Assembly: GCA_046345275.1 (NCBI GenBank)
Contig: JBKDJY010000124.1
Location: forward strand, 1 to 5,879
Source of the DNA: UBA4416 sp046345275
GTDB lineage: Bacteria > Bacteroidota > Bacteroidia > B-17B0 > Aurantibacillaceae
DNA: 5,879 nucleotides
Direction: 5' to 3'
Position numbers and translations under genes: made by a program. Shown here in pieces: positions 1 to 5,879 of this stretch (positions are counted from its first letter, which is position 1; every line of letters starts with the position of its first letter). The notes beneath the pieces are model-generated. The model was not told where the DNA came from. It saw only the letters and a list, made by a program, of their open reading frames with translations, and did not search any database.

Positions 1-57
1 ATGATAAAGGCAAAAAAACAAACGCACTCTTTTTAAACTATTTTATTGAGATTATAT

Positions 58-81
58 CATTTTATACTTGCAGATAAAATG
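58..81. repeat. AT-rich inverted repeat upstream of the SiaC fragment
   Basis: CATTTTAT (58-65) and ATAAAATG (74-81) are perfect 8-base inverted arms around an 8-base spacer. A second perfect pair lies just downstream, AAAAATG (84-90) with CATTTTT (115-121). The arms are almost all A/T and no T-run follows in terminator style, so this could be an operator, the weak terminator of a gene left of the window, or chance in AT-rich DNA. The rest of 1-126 shows no gene, tRNA or clear promoter. Confidence 0.2.
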
Positions 82-126
82 TGAAAAATGTCTCAAAAGT
101 GTTGATTTTACATGCATTTTTAGTTT

Positions 127-372
127 TTGAGCAGACTCTATTTAAAAAAATCTTTACCTCAAAATGTATTTAATATTCAATTAGATTACTTGAATAGTAG
201 TTCCATTTCTTGTATTTTAAATATTTTAAAAACCTTTGAGAAACATATTAATAAAACTTCTACCGTTGTGAATTGGAATTATGAAAGAGGAGATGAAGAT
301 TTAGAATTGATTGGAACAAATTATTCAGAAGAGCTTAATTTAAAAATTAATATTATAACGGTTGACGAGTAA
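127..372 (+). pseudogene. SiaC family (DUF1987) regulatory phosphoprotein, N-terminally truncated fragment
   Basis: This 81-codon frame reads as the C-terminal two-thirds of a SiaC/DUF1987 protein. The family hallmarks are FNIQLDYLNSSS (residues 15-26; family form roughly F-x-F-x-LEYFNTSS), the WNYERGDEDL block (50-59; family WyyEeDDEDm), then a G and an acidic YSEEL stretch. Known members are about 120-130 residues and begin with a strand region and a GxSxPE motif followed by a helix. That part is absent here: an in-frame stop lies at 121-123 and neither other forward frame upstream encodes it. The only in-frame start before the conserved block is a TTG at 127 without a ribosome binding site. 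SiaC proteins are small phosphorylation-switched partners; in Pseudomonas aeruginosa SiaC binds the diguanylate cyclase SiaD and is switched by SiaA/SiaB. No such partner gene is in the window. The position I expect to hold the phosphorylated Thr is Ser here. The call is a decayed gene; a short functional variant is possible. Confidence 0.6.
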
Positions 373-386
373 ATCTATCGTTCAAC
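361..386. terminator. Possible bidirectional hairpin between convergent genes
   Basis: GTTGACGA (361-368) can pair with TCG-T-TCAAC (378-386), giving an 8-bp stem with one bulged T and a 9-base loop that contains the SiaC-fragment stop codon. It sits in the 22-base gap between the convergent stop codons (372 and 395) and overlaps the end of the plus-strand frame. There is no long uridine run on either side, so any terminator activity would be weak. The placement supports the role more than the structure does. Confidence 0.25.
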
Positions 387-394
387 AATTCCAA

Positions 395-1237
395 TTATTT
401 ATTTCCGTCAATTAATTTAACTCCATTTTCTTCTAGAGAAACTTTGCGTTGTCTGTACAAAATTCCAATCGTTTTTTTGAAAGTAGATTTACTCATTTTA
501 AACTTTCTTTCAATTATATCAGGTGAAGATTTATCTGTAAATGGCATAAAGCCTTCATTGGCTTTTAAGAATTCTAAAATGACATCGGTAGATGACAACA
601 CATTTTTGAAACCTATTTTTTGTAAACTCAAATCAATTAAATTCCCTTCTCTAATGGTTTTGATGTATCCCTGTAATTCATCACCAACCATCACATCTTG
701 AAAAATTTCGTTATGGTATATGAGGCCTTTATGAATTCCATTTATTATACAAGTAAATCCTAATGGCGTTTCATCGTAAACCATTAAATTAACTTCATCT
801 GCTTGCTCGACTTCGAGTTTTTCGTTACTTATAAACTTATTCACTTTACTTGAAGCTACAATTCTGTCCGTTAGTTCATCTATATATACATAAACAACAT
901 AATTTCTGCCAGTTTCCATTTTCTTTTTTTGCTCTTTAAAAGGAACAAATAAATCTTTTTCTAATCCCCAATCTAAAAATGCGCCGAATTGATTGGTATC
1001 ACTTACATTTAAAAAAGCAAAGTTATTAACTTCCACATAAGGCTTCAAGCGTGTTGCTATTATTCGATCATTTGAATCTTTATAAATAAAAACTTCAATT
1101 TTATTTCCAACATCAAAACCTGATTCAATAAATTTTTTTGGCAGCAACACAACATCATGTTCATCTTCTCCCAAAAATAAACCTACAGGCGTATCTCTTA
1201 TAATTGTTAAGGTATTTGTCTGTCCGAGTTTAATCAT
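395..1237 (-). CDS. cvfB: CvfB-like S1-domain RNA-binding protein
   Basis: The 280-residue product matches the CvfB/YitL family in length and layout: successive S1-like OB-fold modules followed by a C-terminal winged helix. I place the modules at roughly residues 1-64, 66-135 and 144-206, and the winged helix at 213-276. The strongest signature is GAFLDWGLEKDLFVPFKEQ (85-103), followed by IVASSKVNKF (126-135), GLIYHNEIF (171-179), GYIKTIREGNLIDLSLQKIG (190-209) and KMSKSTFKKTIGILYRQ (247-263) in the winged helix. In Staphylococcus aureus, CvfB influences virulence-factor expression and binds RNA; in Bacteroidota its target is unknown. It has no signal peptide or membrane segment and should be cytoplasmic. 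The ATG at 1237-1235 lies 5 bases after the stop of the upstream ABC exporter gene, so the two are almost certainly co-transcribed and probably translationally coupled. No promoter of its own is evident. The family call is secure; the physiological role is not. Confidence 0.93.
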   Translation of the reverse strand: MIKLGQTNTLTIIRDTPVGLFLGEDEHDVVLLPKKFIESGFDVGNKIEVFIYKDSNDRIIATRLKPYVEVNNFAFLNVSDTNQFGAFLDWGLEKDLFVPFKEQKKKMETGRNYVVYVYIDELTDRIVASSKVNKFISNEKLEVEQADEVNLMVYDETPLGFTCIINGIHKGLIYHNEIFQDVMVGDELQGYIKTIREGNLIDLSLQKIGFKNVLSSTDVILEFLKANEGFMPFTDKSSPDIIERKFKMSKSTFKKTIGILYRQRKVSLEENGVKLIDGNK

Positions 1238-1242
1238 TTTTA

Positions 1243-3093
1243 TTACTTAAAATTTTGCATGTCAAACAGTTTTTTATAAATGCCCTGTTTTAAAAGTAAT
1301 TCGGCATGAGATCCTTTTTCAACAATTTCTCCTTTATCTAATACCAAAATTTCATCAGCATTAATAATGGTGCTTAAGCGATGAGCGATAACAATGCTGG
1401 TTCTGTTTTTCATTAAATTTGTTAAAGCATCTTGAACGAGTTTTTCACTTTCTGTATCAAGTGCACTGGTGGCTTCATCTAAAATTAGAATCGGCGGATT
1501 CTTTAAAACAGCTCTTGCAATGCTAATACGTTGCCTTTGACCTCCGCTTAATTTTAATCCTCTATCTCCAATGTTAGTTTGGTAGCCTTCTGGCTGCTCA
1601 ATAATGAAGTTGTGTGCATTGGCAATTTTTGCTGCTTCAATAATTTTTTCTTTGCTAACATTATTCAGTCCAAACGAAATATTATTTTCAATGGTATCAT
1701 TAAATAAGATACTCTCTTGCGTTACTACGCCAATTTGTTTTCGTAAACTTTCAATGTCAATTAATTTAATATTGACACCATCAATTTTTATTTCCCCTAA
1801 ATCTGTATCATAAAAGCGAGGAATCATATCAGCCAAGGTTGTTTTTCCGCTTCCACTTTGCCCCACTAAAGCGATTGTTTTACCTCTATGAATGGTTAAA
1901 TTAATATTTTTTAAAACATAACCTTCATCACCTTTTTTATAAGTAAAACTTACATGATTAAATTCTATATTAACATTAAAGTTAGAAATATGTGTTGGAT
2001 TTTCAGAATTTGTAATCGTGTTTTCAGCATTCAGTATTTTTTCAATGCGTTCTTCTGAAGCTAAGCCTTTTTGAATGTTATTATACGCTAAAGTTATTTG
2101 TTTTATTGGAGGGACAATTTGAGATGCAATTGCAAAATAACCTAAAAATTCAGCACCACTTAAATCTCCTTCACCGTCAAACACCATGCAGCCACCAATA
2201 AATAAAATCAATAATAAAGCTCCCAAAACCACAATTTCACTTACTGGTGAAGTTAAATCAGAACGACGGTATAGTCCAACTGAAATTTTATTAAAGTCTT
2301 CATTTAATTTTTCAAATTTTTGCTGAACAAATTTTTCTCCAGTAAATGCTTTTATTATTTTTAAACTCCCCAATGTTTCTTCCATGATGTTAAATAACTG
2401 GCCAAGCATTTCTTTCCCTTTTGCAGAACGAATTTTTAAACTCTTACTAATTAAGGCAACAACTAGCCCTGCAACTGGAAGTAATAAAAAAACATATAAG
2501 GTTAAATATGGACTGATAATTATTAATGAGGTTAATGAAATAATAATTAATAATGGTTCGCGAATTATTAATTCGAGCGTTTGCATAATTGACCATTGAA
2601 TTTCCAGCACATCCGTTGTCATTCTACTCATCATATCTCCTTTGCGTTCATCACTAAAATAAGACAATGGCAAGTGCAATGATTTTTGTAACATTTTATT
2701 TCTTAGATTTTTTTCAACACCATTGCGAATTGGAGCTAAAAAAAATAGTGCGAAATACCGCGCTGTGTTTTTAAAAAAAGTAGCGATAAAAACAACTACA
2801 CATATGATTAACAATGCCTGCGGTCTTCCTTCTTGTAAGATAATGAAACTCATTTTATAATTTGCCCAATCAGATAAATATTTTGCACTGTATTCAAACG
2901 CAGGCAACCCTTTGTTGATAATAGCTTGGTACGCTGAATTATCTTTATTGTCGAAAATGAGTTGTAAAAATGGAATTGCTAATGCAATTGAAAATACTGA
3001 AAATAAAGAGAATAAGACGTTGCAAATGATATTGAGGGCGGTGTCTTTTTTATAATCTTTTGTATACTTTAAAACTGAAAATAGTTTTTTCAT
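1243..3093 (-). CDS. MsbA-like ABC exporter (fused permease and ATPase)
   Basis: A half-transporter of 616 residues, counted from the ATG at 3093-3091. The N-terminal six-helix domain has membrane segments near residues 20-48, 93-120, 176-194, 195-217, 285-305 and 313-335, with a long periplasmic loop after the first helix. RNKMLQKSLHLPLSYFSDERKGDMMSRM lies between helices 2 and 3 (first intracellular loop). The ATPase domain is complete: A-loop Tyr 385, Walker A GQSGSGKT (411-418), Q-loop Gln 459, signature LSGGQ (515-519), Walker B ILILDE (535-540), D-loop SALD (543-546) and switch His 571. It should work as a homodimer in the inner membrane, flipping a lipid or lipid-linked substrate. Type IV exporters of this kind are often annotated msbA in Bacteroidota, but the substrate cannot be read from sequence. 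An in-frame TTG at 3135 would add 14 residues, but those codons overlap the promoter -7 element, and MKKLFSVLKYTKDYKK is a typical beginning. It is the first gene of an operon with cvfB. Confidence 0.93.
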   Translation of the reverse strand: MKKLFSVLKYTKDYKKDTALNIICNVLFSLFSVFSIALAIPFLQLIFDNKDNSAYQAIINKGLPAFEYSAKYLSDWANYKMSFIILQEGRPQALLIICVVVFIATFFKNTARYFALFFLAPIRNGVEKNLRNKMLQKSLHLPLSYFSDERKGDMMSRMTTDVLEIQWSIMQTLELIIREPLLIIISLTSLIIISPYLTLYVFLLLPVAGLVVALISKSLKIRSAKGKEMLGQLFNIMEETLGSLKIIKAFTGEKFVQQKFEKLNEDFNKISVGLYRRSDLTSPVSEIVVLGALLLILFIGGCMVFDGEGDLSGAEFLGYFAIASQIVPPIKQITLAYNNIQKGLASEERIEKILNAENTITNSENPTHISNFNVNIEFNHVSFTYKKGDEGYVLKNINLTIHRGKTIALVGQSGSGKTTLADMIPRFYDTDLGEIKIDGVNIKLIDIESLRKQIGVVTQESILFNDTIENNISFGLNNVSKEKIIEAAKIANAHNFIIEQPEGYQTNIGDRGLKLSGGQRQRISIARAVLKNPPILILDEATSALDTESEKLVQDALTNLMKNRTSIVIAHRLSTIINADEILVLDKGEIVEKGSHAELLLKQGIYKKLFDMQNFK

Positions 3094-3100
3094 CGATTGG

Positions 3101-3135
3101 CAAAGGTATATAATTATAATGTTTTTTTCGCACAA
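3101..3135 (-). promoter_or_regulatory. Bacteroidota-type promoter for the ABC exporter-cvfB operon
   Basis: On the minus strand TACCTTTG (3108-3101) is a perfect match to the Bacteroidota -7 consensus TAnnTTTG. A TTG (3135-3133) lies 24 bases upstream, slightly longer than the 17-23 usually given for the -33 to -7 spacing. The -7 box ends only 7 bases before the exporter ATG (3093), so transcription would begin within a few bases of the start codon and the mRNA would be nearly leaderless. Start sites are inferred, not observed. Confidence 0.55.
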
Positions 3136-3161
3136 TTTGGTCTAAACAATTATTATATTTG
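3136..3161 (+). promoter_or_regulatory. Bacteroidota-type promoter for the YfhO-family gene
   Basis: TATATTTG (3154-3161) is a perfect TAnnTTTG -7 element, 17 bases before the ATG at 3179, which predicts a leader of roughly 10-13 bases. The nearest TTTG (3136-3139) is only 14 bases upstream of it, too close for the normal spacing, and no TTG sits at the expected place, so the -33 part is weak. That TTTG directly abuts the TTG of the opposing promoter, making this a compact back-to-back control region. Confidence 0.5.
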
Positions 3162-3178
3162 TCTCTAAACCATCATTT

Positions 3179-5740
3179 ATGACCTACAAAAAATACATCC
3201 CTTATTTTTTTGCAATTGCATTATTCGCCATCATCAATATTATTGAGTTTAGCCCAATTTTTTCAGGAAAAGCTCTGATGCAAGGTGATATTGTTCGTTA
3301 TAAAGGAATGTCGCAAGAAGCTGTTGATTTTAGAAATACGCAGCATTCGGAAGCGTTATGGACAAATTCTATGTTTGGTGGAATGCCCGCTTATCAAATT
3401 TCAACACAATATCCAGGCAACTGGTTAAATAAAATTGATAGGTTCTTTCATATTTATTTACCTCACCCAAGTGGAAATGTGTTTCTATATTTTCTTGGTT
3501 TTTTTATTTTGTTATTGTGTTTAGAAATCAACCCTTGGCTAGCCATCGTAGGCGCTTTAGCCTATGGTTTTTCATCCTATTTTTATATCATTTTAGAAGC
3601 TGGTCATAACTCAAAAGCGAATGCCATTGGTTATTTAGCACCAACTTTAGGGGGACTAGTTTTATTATTTAGAGGCAAGAATTGGTTGGGCTTTGCGGTT
3701 ACATTACTTTTTATGGCCTTGGAATTGAATGCCAATCATGTGCAGATTTCATATTATGGATTTATGTTATTTGGGTTTGTTGTTTTGAGTTATGGATTTT
3801 ATGCTTTCAAGCAAAAGAATTTGAAACCATTTTTTTTAGCAACAGTACTTTTTATTAGTGCAACAATAGTAAGTGTTTTGCCAAATGCTGGTAACTTACT
3901 TGCTACCTATGAATATGGAAATTACACCATCCGTGGTAAATCAGAATTAACGATAGATGCCAATGGTAAGAGTAAACAAAATGTATCAACCTCTGGATTA
4001 GATAAAGATTACGCTACGCAATGGAGTTATGGAGTTGGAGAAACTGGAACTTTATTAATACCTAATTTTAAAGGAGGTGCATCAGCTGCAATTGGCCGCG
4101 TAGATAAAACTGCTTTGAAAAATGTGAATAGGGAAATGAAGGAACAAATTTCTGGTAGTAATGCTTATTTTGGAACGCAGCCTTTTACGAGTGGACCTGT
4201 TTATATAGGCTCTATCATTATATTATTAGCTTTTTTAGGATTATTCATCATTGATCATCCAATAAAATGGGCTTTGTTTGCGGTTACAATTTTATCAATT
4301 GCCTTATCATGGGGTAAAAATTTTATGGGTCTTACCTCTTTATTTATGGATTTAGTGCCAGGTTACAATAAGTTTAGAGCTGTATCAATGATTTTAGTTA
4401 TTGCCGAATTAACCATTCCACTATTAGCAGTGTTAGCAATTGATAAATTTATTAAGCTGACTGAAAAAGGAGATTTAATTAAATTGCCTTTTGTCAATCA
4501 ATCAGTTGATCTAAAAAAAATATTTATAATTTCTGTTGCTGTTATTGGTGGATTTTGTTTGATCAGTTCTTTGTTTCCAAGCATAACCAATTCGTTTATT
4601 CCTGAAGGAGAAGAAACACAAATCGCTAATGAGCTTGGGCAAAGCGGCGCAAGTGCTACTCAAATATCTTCTATTATGCCCGAACTCTTAAGTAATTTAA
4701 CCATTGCTCGTGAAGCCATTTTTAAAAGTGATGCCCGTCGCTCATTAATATTTATTGGATTAGCCGCTCTTTTTTTGTTTTTCTTTTTGATAAAAAAATT
4801 GAGTAAAGAATTATTATTTGTGTCGCTTGCAATTTTTATAGTGGCTGATTTGTGGCCTGTTGCCAATCGTTATTTGAATGCAGAAAACTTTGTTTCCAAA
4901 TCAATGTACAATGCTCCTCCTCAAAAAACCCCAGCTGATGAAGTTTTATTGAACGATAAAACATTAGATTTTAGAGTATTAAATTTATCAGTTTCTCCTT
5001 TCAATGATGCTACGACTTCCTATTATCATAAATCAATTGGCGGCTATCATGGTGCTAAATTAAGAAAGTATCAAGAAATAATTGATCACCATCTTGATGG
5101 AGAAATAAAAACATTTTATGATGAAATAAATAATGCAGCTCAAAGCGATTCATTGTTGCAAATATTAACTGCAAAGTTAGGTGTATTAAATATGTTAAAT
5201 ACTAAATATATTTTACTTCCTACAAAAGATGCCATTATCCCTGTTGAAAACAAAACGGCCAATGGAAATGCTTGGTTTATTAAAAATGTAAAAGTTGTTT
5301 CGAGTTCAGACTCTGAAATTGTTGGTTTACACTCTATTAACACAAAGCGCGATATAATTGTACAACAAAAAAATAAAGAATTAGCAACTGTAGCTGATAG
5401 TTATAATAACACTGGTAAAATCACTTTAGAATCATACAAACCCAATGATTTAGTTTACCAAGCAGATGCGAAAGAGAAAGGCTTTGCTGTTTTTTCAGAG
5501 ATTTATTATCCAAAAGGTTGGAATGCATATATTGATGATCAATTAACACCACATACCTGTGTAAATTATATCTTACGAGGATTAGAAATACCAGCAGGAA
5601 AACACAAAATAGAGTTCAAATTTGAGCCAAGCATTTATAAAACAGGAAACACGATTGCTTACATCGGTTCCATGTTTGTTTTATTAGGAGTCTTTGGCGG
5701 TTTTTATTTTGCTTACAAAAAAAAGGAATTGGTATTTTAA
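3179..5740 (+). CDS. YfhO family multi-pass membrane protein (probable GT-C-type glycosyltransferase)
   Basis: This 853-residue integral membrane protein has about 14 hydrophobic segments: near residues 7-27, 100-116, 119-140, 148-165, 168-184, 190-209, 216-236, 341-359, 361-378, 397-422, 446-466, 521-538, 542-560 and a last one at 823-846. Large soluble parts lie at 237-340 and 561-822. Features of the YfhO family in Bacteroidota are the first-loop acidic motif QGDIVRYKGMS (35-45), SMFGGMPAYQIS (64-75), EAGHNSKANAIGYLAP (140-155), IPNFKGGAS (294-302), SIGGYHGAKLRKYQE (619-633) and YYPKGWNAYIDD with NYILRGLEIPAGKHKIEF (776-813). In Bacillus and Listeria, YfhO-type proteins act in lipid-phosphosugar-dependent glycosylation of teichoic acids outside the membrane. 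This organism should lack such polymers, so the acceptor is unknown. Asp 37 in the first loop is a plausible GT-C catalytic acid by analogy only. The gene is intact, has its own promoter and is transcribed away from the exporter operon. Start at 3179 fits the first membrane segment. Confidence 0.9.
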   Translation: MTYKKYIPYFFAIALFAIINIIEFSPIFSGKALMQGDIVRYKGMSQEAVDFRNTQHSEALWTNSMFGGMPAYQISTQYPGNWLNKIDRFFHIYLPHPSGNVFLYFLGFFILLLCLEINPWLAIVGALAYGFSSYFYIILEAGHNSKANAIGYLAPTLGGLVLLFRGKNWLGFAVTLLFMALELNANHVQISYYGFMLFGFVVLSYGFYAFKQKNLKPFFLATVLFISATIVSVLPNAGNLLATYEYGNYTIRGKSELTIDANGKSKQNVSTSGLDKDYATQWSYGVGETGTLLIPNFKGGASAAIGRVDKTALKNVNREMKEQISGSNAYFGTQPFTSGPVYIGSIIILLAFLGLFIIDHPIKWALFAVTILSIALSWGKNFMGLTSLFMDLVPGYNKFRAVSMILVIAELTIPLLAVLAIDKFIKLTEKGDLIKLPFVNQSVDLKKIFIISVAVIGGFCLISSLFPSITNSFIPEGEETQIANELGQSGASATQISSIMPELLSNLTIAREAIFKSDARRSLIFIGLAALFLFFFLIKKLSKELLFVSLAIFIVADLWPVANRYLNAENFVSKSMYNAPPQKTPADEVLLNDKTLDFRVLNLSVSPFNDATTSYYHKSIGGYHGAKLRKYQEIIDHHLDGEIKTFYDEINNAAQSDSLLQILTAKLGVLNMLNTKYILLPTKDAIIPVENKTANGNAWFIKNVKVVSSSDSEIVGLHSINTKRDIIVQQKNKELATVADSYNNTGKITLESYKPNDLVYQADAKEKGFAVFSEIYYPKGWNAYIDDQLTPHTCVNYILRGLEIPAGKHKIEFKFEPSIYKTGNTIAYIGSMFVLLGVFGGFYFAYKKKELVF

Positions 5741-5770
5741 ATGGATCACACCTAATATCTGGGGATAAAC

Positions 5771-5778
5771 TATATTTG
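5771..5778 (+). promoter_or_regulatory. -7 element ahead of the right-edge frame
   Basis: TATATTTG matches TAnnTTTG exactly and lies 11 bases before the ATG at 5790, separated from it by an A-rich stretch. No TTG is found 17-23 bases upstream, so only half of a promoter is supported. It would drive the partial frame that follows, with a very short leader. Confidence 0.4.
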
Positions 5779-5789
5779 CTAAAAAAAAC

Positions 5790-5879
5790 ATGGTTATCGA
5801 CAAACAATTTTTAGAAAAGATTTTTCCAGCAGAATTAGTTGAGTTTTTTGAGATTTCAGGCTATCAAGAGTTGTGTTCA
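5790..5879 (+). CDS. Probable ISAon1-type transposase, N-terminal region (cut by window edge)
   Basis: Thirty codons are visible from the ATG at 5790 to the end of the window without a stop. The reading begins MVIDKQFLEKIFPAELVEFF and continues EISGYQELCS. An opening of the form short lead, hydrophobic helix, (L/F)P-x-x-(L/I)-x-x-(Y/F)F-(D/E)-I-x-G is what I recall for the separate N-terminal region of ISAon1-type transposases common in Bacteroidota, which is normally followed by an ISL3-like DDE transposase part. That is recognition from memory over a very short stretch; the catalytic domain lies outside the window. It is preceded by a consensus -7 box and starts 49 bases after the YfhO gene. 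The alternative is an unrelated small cytoplasmic protein that belongs to the same locus. Confidence 0.5.
   Translation, partial: MVIDKQFLEKIFPAELVEFFEISGYQELCS

Larger units (their letters stand above)
5741..5879 (+). mobile_element. Possible left end of an insertion sequence
   Basis: If the frame at 5790 is an ISAon1-type transposase, the insertion sequence should begin in the 49 bases after the YfhO stop codon. I cannot identify the terminal inverted repeat or a target duplication, because the other end is outside the window. The left boundary given is therefore the maximum extent, not a mapped end. Confidence 0.33.

Noticed and set aside
19..26. TGCGTTTG on the minus strand as a -7 box for a gene leaving the left edge
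   Set aside because: It has a mismatch at the conserved A, no TTG at the right distance, and the putative gene is not visible.
1..36. ATG at position 1 opening a short frame (ending at the stop at 34-36)
   Set aside because: Eleven codons, no motif; it could equally be the last codons of a gene outside the window, which cannot be judged.
84..136. Nested hairpins (AAAAATG/CATTTTT and CTCAAAA/TTTTGAG) as a riboswitch or structured RNA
   Set aside because: The stems are short and A/T-only or nearly so, they compete with each other, and no known riboswitch core is present.
444..701. Plus-strand open frame of 85 codons opposite cvfB
   Set aside because: It lies wholly antisense to a well-supported CvfB gene, has no recognisable motif and no promoter; it is a shadow frame.
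1604..1813. Plus-strand open frame antisense to the exporter ATPase domain
   Set aside because: The opposite strand carries conserved ATPase sequence around the Q-loop; this frame has low-complexity hydrophobic content imposed by that gene.
4660..5343. Minus-strand open frames (4660-4866 and 5140-5343) inside the YfhO gene
   Set aside because: Both are antisense to conserved YfhO sequence, have no promoter and look like shadows.
5741..5755. ATG right after the YfhO stop (reads MDHT then stop)
   Set aside because: A four-codon frame is not a gene; it may mark flanking or IS-end sequence.
5616..5807. Minus-strand open frame spanning the YfhO end and the right intergenic gap
   Set aside because: It overlaps the conserved YfhO C-terminus and the start of the transposase-like frame, and its product matches nothing I know.

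Overview
The window is AT-rich DNA that looks like a Bacteroidota chromosome, probably a flavobacterium or close relative. The signs are TAnnTTTG-type -7 promoter elements, start codons with A/T-rich leaders and no strong Shine-Dalgarno sequence, and proteins with a Bacteroidota flavour: a SiaC/DUF1987 fragment, a CvfB-like S1 protein with the GAFLDWGLEKDLFVPFKEQ block, and a long YfhO-family protein with GHNSK and NYILRGLEIPAGKH motifs. No RNA gene or CRISPR array is visible.

Layout, left to right. Bases 1-126 hold no convincing gene, only AT-rich inverted repeats. Bases 127-372 (+) encode the C-terminal two-thirds of a SiaC-family protein with no visible N-terminal part, so it is probably a decayed gene. 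Converging on it from the right is a two-gene minus-strand operon: an MsbA-like ABC exporter (1243-3093) followed after 5 bases by a CvfB-like RNA-binding protein (395-1237). A short divergent promoter region (about 3094-3178) separates this operon from a plus-strand gene for an 853-residue YfhO-family multi-pass membrane protein (3179-5740). Starting 49 bases after the YfhO stop, the last 90 bases open a new reading frame (5790 to the window edge). It resembles the N-terminal region of ISAon1-type transposases and may mark an insertion sequence.

Functionally, the ABC exporter (probable lipid or lipid-linked substrate flipping) and the YfhO protein (probable GT-C-like transfer of sugars on the outer face of the inner membrane) share one control region and could both serve envelope glycoconjugate assembly. 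That link is inferred from position only. CvfB would be made with the exporter and probably acts on RNA.

Most of the window is ordinary housekeeping or envelope sequence. I do not see strong evidence for an undescribed system. The points worth a second look are the truncated SiaC gene, the almost leaderless start of the exporter, the compact divergent promoter, and the possible insertion sequence immediately behind the YfhO gene.
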